NCBI RefSeq assembly: GCF_002105155.1
Contig: NW_019028984.1
Location: forward strand, 248,001 to 312,000
Direction: 5' to 3'
Source of the DNA: Lobosporangium transversale
Lineage: Eukaryota > Mortierellomycota > Mortierellomycetes > Mortierellales > Mortierellaceae
Length of the DNA stretch: 64,000 nucleotides
The notes beneath the pieces were generated by a model that was not told where the DNA came from, did not search any database, and worked only from the letters and a program-made list of their open reading frames with translations. The position numbers and the translations under genes are program-made. Below are positions 12,434 through 22,117 of the stretch, one piece after another (within the stretch, counting starts at the first letter, position 1; every line of letters starts with the position of its first letter).

Positions 12434-13918
12434 AATTAATGAACGATTGTCCTACTTGAACTAAAGTCGTCATTCACATTAGCTGCTGTCCCTTTTCAAG
12501 AGCCCAACATAGTTGTTAATGGAATAGTGTATATGTTTTGTCCGTTAGCCATGCTTTGAACTAATATTTGATCCCGCATATTTATTAAAACAGGCAATGA
12601 ATCCTTGTTTGGAGTGAGTGAAGGTTTTCAAAGCACACCTTCAAAGCACTTTAATATTACTGGATCGTGTTAAGACAACTTATGATATATAAAAATACAC
12701 AAATATATATTTCGCTCGACTAAGACTATTCCAGGGATGTTGAATGAATGAAGCCAGGTTGCATGTAGCGATGGAATTGTCTGTTTCAATTTGGTGGCGC
12801 ACTTGCAGCATCTAAATTAGGTTATACGTGACTGTTGAGTGCTACCACCACACCACTCTGTCATCGTCGCCATTACCATCACCAAAAAAAATAAAAAATA
12901 AATGACAGAATTCTTCTCCCTGCGGCATGTACTATACAAGATGACCAACTTTTCATGATATGGCTTAAGTATTTATTCCTGATGTTCTCATTAATTTCAA
13001 ATCGGCTCTAGGGTAAGTACCCGCTTTCAAAAACGCGTGCCTTCAAATTAGAAGAGATCCAACCCTTTTGCTGCCTTTTCCTTACTATACTTCATTACCA
13101 ATCGCATACTTGTGTTGTTGTTTTTTTTTTCTTGCAACATAAGGCATTTGGCAGTTAGCATCGATGTAAGCGTCGATGCAATCTGTTAAAATTGCCAATG
13201 AGCTCTGGTGATTGAGTACCTTCTCACCAGAGCCAAAGGTGAGTACTCTCTTTCGAAAAGTGTACCTCCCGATTAGAAAGAGATCCAACCCTTTTGCTGT
13301 CTTTCCCTTGCTATACTTCATTACCAATCGCATACTTGTGTTGTTGTTGCTTTTTTTTCCCTGCGACATAAGGCATTTGGCAGTTAGTATCGATGTAAGC
13401 GTCGATGCAATCTGTTAAAATTGCCAATGAGTTCTGGTGATTGAGTACCTTCTCACCAGAGCCAAAGGTGAGTACTCTCTTTCGAAAAGTGTACCTCCCG
13501 TTTAGAAAGAGATCCAACCCTTTTGCTGTCTTTCCCTTGCTATACTTCATTACCAATCGCATACTTGTGTTGTTGTTGCTTTTTTTTTTCTTGCGACATA
13601 AGGCATTTGGCAGCTAGCATCGATGTAAGCGTCGATGCAATCTGTTAAAATTGCCAATGAGCTCTGGTGATTGAGTACCTTCTCACCAGAGCCAAAGGTG
13701 AGTACTCTCTTTCGAAAAGTGTACCTCCCGATTAGAAAGAGATCCAACCCTTTTGCTGTCTTTCTCTTGCTATACTTCATTACCAATCGCATACTTGTGT
13801 TGTTGTTGCTTTTTTTTTTCTTGCGACATAAGGCATTTGGCAGTTAGCATCGATGTAAGCATCGATGCAACCTGTTAAAATTACTAACGACTTCAAGTAG
13901 GACAATCGCTCATTGATA
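12434..13918. mobile_element. Candidate inverted-repeat-flanked unit
   Basis: The sequence around 12436-12461 is repeated as its reverse complement at 13891-13916, with 23 of 26 bases matching around the core GATTGTCCTACTTGAA. Between them lie ~550 bp of AT-rich DNA and a tandem array. No transposase frame is visible. This could be a non-autonomous DNA element or a chance duplication that carried the array. A target-site duplication is not clear. Confidence 0.35.
13011..13895. repeat. ~229-bp tandem repeat, four units
   Basis: The junction motif (AAAGGTGAGTAC or a close variant) recurs at about 13015, 13241, 13470 and 13700, so the period is 226-230 bp. The first and last units are the most diverged and the last is cut short. 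Each unit has two perfect stem-loops. One has arms GCATCGA and TCGATGC (first copy 13158-13179). The other has a 10-bp stem, GCTCTGGTGA with TCACCAGAGC (first copy 13202-13233). The minus-strand open frames of 80-94 codons simply follow the repeat, and the period is not a multiple of three, so coding is unlikely. Confidence 0.9.
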
Positions 13919-15392
13919 TATACTTGCAAGACATCCTAATCTCGAGTGGCAATCTAAATGCAACAGCTACGCCCTCAGGACAAAGTGGAACAATAACTGG
14001 AAATATTAATAAAGCTCACCTGTGTATAGCTCTGAGGAAGATGTCATCATCGGCATGGGGTCAGTATGAACCACAGCAATGGTAGACGATAACAAAAAGA
14101 ATTCGAATGCGAGACAAACAGGCCGCTATCCAGAACTGAGCCATCCTTTGTCACAAGCAACTCGTGTGGACGATGATGGCAAGGGCCAGAATGATAATGA
14201 GGCAGGTTCAAATGATGATGGTAGTGTGGTTGTGCCCCCACTGCTCCGGGTGAGGATTATCCAGGCCAACAGACAATTGAGCATAAGGACAAGGGCTCTG
14301 TATCACTCTAAGCAGCAACGACCACATTGCTACATGCGAAAGCAAGTATAAGCAACAATAGTTTGTACCATCCTCTTTTTAAGTAAATATCAATTACAAT
14401 TACTCAAATGGTCACTGGCGATCATAATCAAGGATAGAATTCGGCTTCTTTTTCCTCGACCGGCTGGTATTTCTTCAACCAACTTACTACTACTACCATC
14501 CATACTGCCGACACCACTATTTCCAGCGTTGATGCCTTCAGCATGTTTCTGCTGGTACATCCTCAACACCCTAATCATTTTTCAGTTTAGACCAACGCTG
14601 GTGCTCAAAGATGCCTCAATAAATCCTCACCACTAATGTGAATGCTAAGGTCGGCGAGTTCATAAATATGCTTCAAATAGGAAGACATTCTAGAGCGGAC
14701 AAAGTGATAAAGTTCATGCTCAGGACAGCTTTTTGAATCTGGGATGGGCTGAATGCATGTGCACGTACATTTACATCTGTTCCTTCGCTGATAACTGGGA
14801 GCAGAGACTAAAGGACAGTATCTGCACTTTGAGCTCAACTCCCAAAGAGACTTTGATTATACTAGAATAAAGAGCGCCTGATTAGGCAGTTCTGTAATTA
14901 ATAGCCATCATCCAGCTTACCATTAATAAAGTGAATATAGGATAGTATAAAGATTCCAGTCTCTCTTTCCTATTTACTTTTGTTTTTACTTAGTGCGTAC
15001 AACGAATTAACGAAGAATGCGAAAGAGAAGGAAAAGGGATCATTTGAACATTTTCTGGGTCTAGTGCCTTGTTTTCTTTTTTTGTGTTTGTAGACCGGCC
15101 TAGCAAAGATGTAGATAAAATTTAAAAAGACCAGGTCGCCTTGGTTGCCAGAGAGAAACAAAAGCAGACAGGATTATAGCCATATGGACGCTTACTAGAT
15201 CCCCCAAAGTATCAAGAGGAATTAAGTACATTTTCATTCAATAGCATTAGAGGAAAAGGGGACTGCATTTTCTTGAGAAAACCTCCAAATTGCGAAGCAC
15301 TTCTCGTACGAAAAAAGATCCCACAATCAATCGAACATGTCAAAGGTTGGTGATAAATGAAAAGAAAGCAAGTCACTAGGCCCTGAAAGCGT
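13919..15392. other. Intergenic with a Cys-rich minus-strand frame
   Basis: No confident gene. On the minus strand, 14838-14605 encodes 77 residues with a Cys cluster (CRYCP, CKCTCTC, SCPEHELYHF) followed by a helical SSYLKHIYELADLSIHISGE. It may be the last exon of an unrecognised zinc-binding protein, but I could not join it to upstream exons. The plus-strand frame at 14079-14351 is unremarkable. Confidence 0.3.
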
Positions 15393-15400
15393 ATAAAAAT
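15393..15400 (+). promoter_or_regulatory. TATA-box-like element
   Basis: TATAAAAA, 60 bp before the ATG at 15460 and followed by a pyrimidine-rich stretch. The spacing is plausible for a core promoter of the downstream gene. Confidence 0.4.
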
Positions 15401-15459
15401 ACCTATCTTTCCCCTCTCTTTTGAGTCTCTAACGATCTAACGATTTGACAACAGAGAAA

Positions 15460-17842
15460 ATGTCTGCTTTTCCCAAATTCCCACCAAACGGAAATAAGAA
15501 GTTCAAAGTTGATGGCAATCATGTATTTTTCTCAGATCAGAAAGTTCACCCAAATGACTGGACACCATGGAACTTTGCCAATTACCAATTTGGAAATAAC
15601 TTCAGCGAATATCTTCAAGGCTTGCAAAAGTTGCGTCGCGCGGGTAAATCAGCAATATGCTGCCATGCCAGAGAAATTTTACAGTGGATCGATAACCCAT
15701 CGAACGAAAACCTAGTCTTGCAAGCAAAAACGCGAATTGCTGAGAAAATTTCTGGCCAAATCGCCGAGATGGCGGCTAATGCAAGGAAATACGAAGATGT
15801 AACTAACATGCCTACCAACAAGAGGTCTCAAATTGGTATGTTTTTATTTTGCTAAAATTTGATTGTTATTAAAACAAGGATGTAATGAAAACGTATGTAG
15901 AGTCAATATTCCTTACTGTCTTCGAACATCATTCTTTGCTTATTCATGCCACCAAAACAAGCATCAGCCTCCTCTAGTATGGCTACGCCAATTACCTCAT
16001 CAGTCCTTACTACCACTTCACCTGCTATCGCTTCACCTACTATCGCTTCGGCTACTACCACTTCACCTACTACCACTCCACCTACAGCTATCTCCACACC
16101 CATTTCCAACATTATAACAGAAAAGCCGTGGCACCTTCTAATGGTCGCGTGCATAAACAAGGCAAGCGATTTATTTATTGGATTTGTCATTTCTTTATTA
16201 TATTGCCTTTTAACATACATAACTTATGTGATTTAGATGCGGAACCACAGTATGGATGGGCTGGATAGCCTTTCGTTGGGAGGCCTAGAAGAGCTGGAGG
16301 TTCCCATCTTTAAAATCTCCAGAAAGCTCCTTAGGCAAACGCATCTATCAATGATGGAGACAAAGGACTTAATGTAGGTTGGACGTGATTATATGCATGA
16401 TGTGAATCAAACTCTATTCGTGTTTCACTCATTTATTCTCTGACTTTAAATGTTAGGGTCGCCATGTCAGGAATTCTGGATTTAAGAACATGGGACTGCG
16501 ACAGGGCTCCATCTGCAATTGAGCCAACATTGTACTCCAATAATGACGATATTGGACAGCTAAATACCCAGTTATCCAAAACCCTTCGACTTGGGGTACA
16601 AATGTTTGCTCTAAATTGTGATGTAAAGATTGGAGAAATCGCCGAAGTGAAGATGCAAGGTGGGGATGTCCCGACAAGCACCCCCATGCTTCGACTTGTC
16701 TCGCATTTGTAAGCTTGCTTATCAAATTTGGAATGATCGCCCACTGAATACTTAAGGATACAATCACTTTCTACGACTCCCTCATCCGTTTATTTATTGT
16801 CTCTTGCTGCTTTCCTCTTTACTGTTTTAGTGCTAATTTAATTGAAAGAGGCAATATACCGGTTTCAGAAGGCGAGTTTGTAGGGCTTTGGAAGGCGACT
16901 CTTGAGATCCTAAGCGAGGGCCACCTTAAGTTTCTAAGGTATTAGGAATTATTTTGCAGTCATGAATCAATCTTTCTACATGTTGCACAGTCTAATTTTT
17001 GAAGTTTCATCAGTGGAGAGAAAGTTTGTAAGGCTACCCAAGCAGCAAAACGCCAATTCAAAGAAATATTTGGCGTGGAAGGGGAGACAGACAGTGGTCG
17101 GCGAGTTGACTTGTTGCTACGAATTGGTGATATGGAGATCCTCAATACTGAGGCTAAAGCTCTGGGTTGTGATATTCAATGTGAGCAACAATACAAAAAA
17201 AACATTCGCATTAATCACGCAATTTATCAAGAAGCGAGACGGAGCAACATTGACCTTCCACCTATACTGCTACTTGATATCCGAGGTAAGACTAATGGAT
17301 GCAGTCCAAAAATAAGAATAAGACCATTTCATATCGATTTATTGTCTGCCTAAATAGGGTTTTCGGCAATGGTATGCCAATTAAGAAAAGCAAGTGATAC
17401 TGTATTCATTGCGGGAGCAGCACATGAGAGAATGATAACTCTTCCCAGCAACCAGGATGAACTCCATAAGTTCTTGGATGGCCAGTCGCCGCAAATACTA
17501 TGGAATTATGCGGTAAATAAAATAAGCATGTCCATATGCTGAAATACTATGTAATTTTTAACTTTTCTTACATATTCATTTCTCTATGTATTACTGTAGT
17601 CATATTTAGTGGTATATCAAAACCAAATACTGACACAGTTAGAGAAAGCGAAGGATTTGTCGACAACAACCAATACAAAACGGAAAATGATGAGCTTCGA
17701 TGATGACGTTAATATTAACAATAAGCATGATACAGAGCGCCCTTGTACACCGCCCAAGAATCGATTACTCAAAATCGGCGATACAACTGTCTTCACTCCA
17801 AAGAAATCAGTAAAACAAATAAAGCTTGGTCAGCAGCAGTAA
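15460..17842 (+). CDS. Unknown protein with PD-(D/E)XK nuclease-like C-terminal region
   Basis: Eight exons fit with consistent phases: 15460-15835, 15962-16161 (or 16143), 16237-16373, 16457-16708, 16831-16938, 17014-17285, 17358-17512 and 17600-17842, about 580 residues. The second donor is either a GC donor (AAG|GCAAGC at 16162) or a weak GT at 16144. Residues ~125-185 are a Thr/Ser/Pro-rich linker. Exon 6 reads GRRVDLLLRIGDMEILNTEAK. An Asp in a strand, then Glu-X-Lys at the end of the next strand, is the core of the PD-(D/E)XK restriction-endonuclease-like fold. It is followed by a helix with an Arg/His-containing INHAIYQEA and a strand PILLLDIRG. The C-terminal tail is basic and low-complexity. 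This resembles lineage-expanded fungal proteins and Crinkler-type C-terminal nucleases, but that is inference and I do not recognise the family. Catalysis is unproven. Confidence 0.7.
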
Positions 17843-18425
17843 CAAGAACAACAACAAAAACGCAGGTATAATATTAGCGGGTTAAATTTGATGCTTTGCC
17901 TGGAAGATAAGATGTCTTTTACAATACTGTAGAGACGGGGGTACTGTTCACACGAACAGGTTTGGGTCAGTGCCTAGGAGCTGGTCTGAAATAGATGATC
18001 AAAGTCTTGTCCGGGAACAACAGAAATAAACTTTTTTTTCTTATCAAAGAAAACAGAGTTAATTCAGATATCGCCCTTTGCTGTAGCAGTCCTATTAAAT
18101 TAACGAAAAGCAAAGATATTTGTTGGCCCATAAGTTCCGGCATCAGTGGAGACGTTACTGGTCGTGTTTATTCCTTCTTGGAGTAACAGTGAGTAAATAG
18201 GTCTTTGATCGTCATCTTCTCGCTGGGAGAAGCCTTGTGGATGCACGGGAGAGCGAGAAGAGAGAAAAGGTGGCGGCCTTGGCGATCTTGGCAGCCTTTG
18301 GTATAGGGTGGCCAAACCTTTAGGACTAGAGAGCTTGAAAAGCTAGAAACCAGTCTCTTAAGTTTGTCTAGTGAGGATTACTTTATTTCAACGTACACAA
18401 CTGGGCAAAAATGTCTTAATGCTCC
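17843..18425. other. Intergenic, no gene recognised
   Basis: Short frames on both strands are not supported by any motif. The region separates the nuclease-like gene from a minus-strand coding remnant. Confidence 0.4.
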
Positions 18426-18830
18426 CTATGGGCAAACATTCCTCCTTCGTTTCATAGGAATCATTAATATAAACATTACTAGTGTTTGGCAAAGATAAAG
18501 CACCCATTGGTGTTTCGGGTCGTTGCTGTATTGGGAGCCGAGCTCAAGTCCTTGAGCGCCATCTACAGACTCCTGAGGTACATCGATGTTTAGTTTTGGA
18601 CCTGTAGTGCCATCGGTCACCGTAATGTATCTGGGTCCATTCTATGGGAACGGTGACCACACTTTCATGTTACCGGCTCCTTGCACCAGCCTGCGAGCTG
18701 TGCATTCGGAAGTACCTAAGATCCACTCAATGTCATCAGAGTCCTCTACCAAGAACCGCTTGGCGGTGACTGTGGTTTCGACAGCAGGCTTGAATATATT
18801 GTTTGATAGAATGTGTTTTATGTAATGTTG
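18426..18830 (-). pseudogene. Remnant of a protein-coding sequence, possibly beta-trefoil
   Basis: Read on the minus strand, one frame gives protein-like text on both sides of a single TAG near 18645. Upstream is VTAKRFLVEDSDDIEWILG. Downstream is GPRYITVTDGTTGPKLNIDV and then LELGSQYSNDPKHQWVL. The ending, with an N/Q-x-W after a short Leu-rich strand, is reminiscent of ricin-B-type beta-trefoil repeats. Frame conservation across the stop suggests a recently disabled exon. No start or partner exons were found. Confidence 0.35.
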
Positions 18831-20408
18831 TCTCCATTATTACTATTGCCACAGTTGGATGTCGTGGTCACAGTTTCCCTTACAAATTATGTTTTCGGCT
18901 TCTTCATTATCCTTTCAGCTCAGCTTTCCTTAAATAACATCTCCCAAAAAATGATCACCTCAACAGGAGTACTCCTGACAATAACCCTCATTAAACCAAC
19001 ACCATCTCCCACACCAGTAGCTCCTTCTATCCCTACTTTCTCTACCTACTCACCACATATAGGTGCCATGCAGAGTATAGAAGAGGCAGGCCTTGCGAGT
19101 AATGTTCTGGTTTGGACAGTTGGTTTTGGCTTAGGTTATCTCCTTGCAACTTTCCTCCTCTGCGTATGTTACGCGAGGAGGCTTCCCTCCTATTTAGCGC
19201 CCACTACTATGGCTACTTCCACAACAATACCATCCAATAACGCTTTGTCTCCACATCTCCTGCAAGCTCCCTTACGTAGTAACCTCACCTCTGTCTTTCC
19301 TGCCTCTGCTCCTTCTCACTGCTCGCAAAATTATCTTCATGAAATACCTCTCCGGGAGGGCCTCAGGCTGCCTACGGCTAAAGAGGGAACGAGTGGTGTC
19401 AATAGAGCAGTAAACGCGCTTCATGAGTCAGCAGACTTTAGGCTAGTCGAGCAGGCCGTTGCAAGGATAGTTGCTGTTGCTCCTGCTCCTTTATCCGTCC
19501 CGAATCATGTAGCAACTACTTTTAATGTTTCTGCTGGTGAAATGCAAGAGCCAGGCAGACCACAAGAAGGAGCCACAATGACAACCACAGCCGAAGCTTC
19601 GTATGCATCTGGCGACAGCTGTAGCGCTCAAACAGAGGATATTAGCACTACCACCATGATACCTACTGCACCTACAATTTCTACAGGCCATGAACTTAAC
19701 CACGACTTTCAACTTGACAGGCTTGGCTCTTCAGAGTCGCCTATCCCATCGAGCCATGAAACGCAAAAGACTGCAGTCACTCTGCCTTATCTTCCAATCG
19801 CCGCTTCCAACATGGCTTGTAAGATCTCAAGTCGCACTATACTTCAGACGGTAACTGTTCAGAATAATGATAACAGGAATGAGAACCTAATCGAGAGCAA
19901 TAATAAGAATAAGGTTATAAAATCGAATCCTCTAGAGATAAATTTCGACGAGGCAATATCTCTACCATTGGTATTCACCCCGTCTTTGCCCTCTTTGCCA
20001 TTGATATCGTCGGCACCATCGTCACCAACGTCATCACCGTTGACTAAAGAGAGCTTATGGAGATCAATGCTCCGGGAACGCTCGCAACCACTAACTGAAG
20101 AAATTGCTGTTCTCATATGCACAAAATATGATCAAAAGTATGGCCAAAAGCAAAGGGAAGAGCACTTCACTCAGGAATACAATATCCAAGTTGAAAGCCA
20201 AATCATAGAGCAAACTTTTTTAAATATTGTCACTTCATCAAACTTAGATTATTCTTCCACACAGAAAGAGGAGGAGCATCAAAACCAAGTGGGAAAAACC
20301 ACTTTTTTCTGTGTCAAAGATCCATATAGGAAAACAAGTAAGGCGAAGAAAAGACGATCCAGTGAAAGTAATATTGATCCTCATATAATCCCCATTAAAT
20401 CAGTTTAA
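18825..20408 (+). CDS. Single-pass membrane protein of unknown function
   Basis: One uninterrupted frame. The first in-frame ATG after the preceding stop is 18825, giving 527 residues, though a missing 5' exon cannot be excluded. The N terminus is hydrophobic (LLLLPQ, then VFGFFIILSA). It is followed by a Pro/Thr-rich segment (PTPSPTPVAPSIPTFST) and a clear membrane helix around residues 95-118 (VLVWTVGFGLGYLLATFLLC) ended by CYARR. The long C-terminal part is Ser/Thr/Pro-rich and hydrophilic, ending in a basic KAKKRRSS patch. The layout suggests a short exposed N-terminal part and a long cytoplasmic tail. I recognise no catalytic domain. Confidence 0.6.
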   Translation: MLSPLLLLPQLDVVVTVSLTNYVFGFFIILSAQLSLNNISQKMITSTGVLLTITLIKPTPSPTPVAPSIPTFSTYSPHIGAMQSIEEAGLASNVLVWTVGFGLGYLLATFLLCVCYARRLPSYLAPTTMATSTTIPSNNALSPHLLQAPLRSNLTSVFPASAPSHCSQNYLHEIPLREGLRLPTAKEGTSGVNRAVNALHESADFRLVEQAVARIVAVAPAPLSVPNHVATTFNVSAGEMQEPGRPQEGATMTTTAEASYASGDSCSAQTEDISTTTMIPTAPTISTGHELNHDFQLDRLGSSESPIPSSHETQKTAVTLPYLPIAASNMACKISSRTILQTVTVQNNDNRNENLIESNNKNKVIKSNPLEINFDEAISLPLVFTPSLPSLPLISSAPSSPTSSPLTKESLWRSMLRERSQPLTEEIAVLICTKYDQKYGQKQREEHFTQEYNIQVESQIIEQTFLNIVTSSNLDYSSTQKEEEHQNQVGKTTFFCVKDPYRKTSKAKKRRSSESNIDPHIIPIKSV

Positions 20409-20494
20409 AGGAAAGAGAAAATAAAGTAAAATGCTAAACAAATACCTCGCTATGTAATCGCCTAAGGCTCCACAATAGCAAAATGAAGAGAAAA

Positions 20495-20596
20495 GAAATT
20501 TGCATAGCCCCGACAAAAATCTTGATCGAAAGCGTCTAGGTGACAGGCCTTACAGGTTGAACGTTCTTTGTGCAAGGGTGTATGAGTAGGGCCCTA
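20495..20596 (+). mobile_element. Retroelement fragment, direct copy of 54713-54815
   Basis: The stretch beginning TTTGCATAGCCCCGACAAAA matches TTTGCATGGCCCCAACAAAA at 54715 in the same orientation, and similarity continues through CAGGTTGAAC. It is diverged by roughly a quarter of positions. It abuts a segment that is inverted relative to the other locus, so the block has been rearranged. Confidence 0.5.
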
Positions 20597-21240
20597 TAGT
20601 GCTATAGGTAAAGTCACTCATTTCAAACCTAATCGGGTTCGTTCCGTCTGGAGCCGCTAGCAGGCGCAGAAGAGCAACTTATTCAAGTGGTTTTTACGCT
20701 TTCTGATGAATGCTTTTTTGTAGTTATGTGAAGAGTTATTTTAAATCGAAGATAACAAGTCCCACTTGTCGCTCAATCCAACAGGAGCCATTCATGCTTA
20801 AAGTAAACTTTGTCGCGATTTTTGGTACAGTCCCAGTTAACGCTGAACGGACTGTTATGTCTAGCGTTCTCTTTTGTACATTGGATATAGAAACGTGTAG
20901 TAAGCACCTGGTGCTCGAAGGAAGACACAACAGCTTACGATGTGTCGTCCATTGACACCTTTACTGAGGACAATCCTGTGTTGATGAAAAGCAAAAGAAC
21001 TTCTGCTGAACTTGTTGACATCCAACAAAAAATGGTGCACCACTGTGGGTCAATGTACCTTTTCGATCGTGATATCCTGCTTAAATCTAGTGACAATAAC
21101 GGTTAGAGACATCAACGTATTTATGTGAGTCTGATGCTTCCTGTCTATTGACGTTTTTATTTAGAGAAAGCCCACCAATTAAAGGTGGATTTTTACTTGA
21201 AAGACTGAAATAATAACCCCTATGCAAATAAAAAAAAATA

Positions 21241-21850
21241 GGATTAATCTATTTGGCAGCCCATACCAAATATAGTAATTTTTGCCTCTATTTGGCAGCC
21301 TACTTCTGGGGGCTGCCACTTAACTTCGCACTCTTGGGTGGCAGCTGGGCTGCCAAATACAGTACTTTTTCTTTTTTTTTTCTTTTTCTTTTTCTTGATA
21401 ACAGGGTCATAACATCAGTGGTAAAACAAGCAGCATTCTGTGGATACATTGCCTTGCACAGCTAATGCCGCCGGAGGTACTAAGGGCAGCGGCGATGACA
21501 TCTTCGCAAAACAGCCTTCAATGTACACGGTTAGGGAATGATTTATTGAAGACGTCTAGGTAGCAGGTGAGACGCGTTTGCTCCGAGCGAAAACCTCTCA
21601 TAGGCATTGATCTCCAAATGGCACCTCCAAAACTGTATGAGCGACCTACTTGAAGACAATGTCACTACACATAACTATGACGTAGAAGACGGGAGCTCTA
21701 TTAATTTGAAGTATGAGCGTTATAAACATATACGGTTCCTAGGAATGAAAAAAAAAAAAAAAAAATAGTTAGAGGCCAAATAACGCTGGGTAGGCTGCCA
21801 AGTAAATAATGAATGTTATTTGGCAACTGGGCTGCCAAATAGATTAATCC
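21241..21850. mobile_element. 610-bp non-autonomous DNA transposon with 23-bp TIRs and 9-bp TSD
   Basis: The ends are perfect 23-bp inverted repeats, starting GGATTAATCTATTTGGCAGC at 21241 and its complement ending at 21850. They are flanked on both sides by AAAAAAATA, a 9-bp target-site duplication. The other arm of the inverted duplication (near 53940-53960) has the unoccupied site with a single copy of this A-rich target. The TTTGGCAGCC motif recurs several times inside, near both ends. No transposase is encoded. A 9-bp duplication is typical of Mutator-like elements (hAT gives 8), so MULE-like mobilisation is a reasonable inference. Confidence 0.85.
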
Positions 21851-21989
21851 AAAAAAATATTTGAATAGAGAGGCAGTGTGAATAAGCAATGTACGAGACC
21901 GCAAAATAACCATCTAAAGAAAACTTTGGTTTAAGTCTAGCGCATGTAAAAGGTATGAGACAAAATTATATAAAGTCAAAAAAGAATCG

Positions 21990-22070
21990 CGACAACAGCA
22001 GGATTTGAACCTGCGCGGGAGAACCCATGAGATTTCTAGTCTCACGCCTTAACCGCTCGGCCATGTTGTC
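21990..22070 (-). tRNA. tRNA-Ser (anticodon AGA)
   Basis: On the minus strand an 81-nt cloverleaf folds. The acceptor pairs GACAACA with TGTTGTC, with G as discriminator. The D-arm is TGGCCGAGCGGTTAAGGC. The anticodon stem TGAGA/TCTCA encloses the loop CTAGAAA, giving anticodon AGA. A long variable arm typical of class II tRNA-Ser follows, and the T-arm carries the B-box GGTTCAAATCC. The gene has no intron. A second identical copy lies at 53744-53824 on the other strand. Confidence 0.95.
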
Positions 22071-22117
22071 CCCATTTACAAATTCCTAATTATCCTAGAA
22101 GAATATAAAAGGAATAA

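Noticed and set aside
13085-13792. Three similar minus-strand frames of 80-94 codons
   Set aside because: They follow the tandem repeat, the period is not a multiple of three, and there is no start context or motif.
13011-13895. CRISPR-like array
   Set aside because: Whole ~229-bp units are repeated with no short repeat/unique spacer alternation, and the genome is eukaryotic.
20710-21043. 81- and 60-codon frames identical at both tRNA loci as a conserved small gene
   Set aside because: Identity is explained by the DNA duplication; both strands are equally conserved and no motif is seen.
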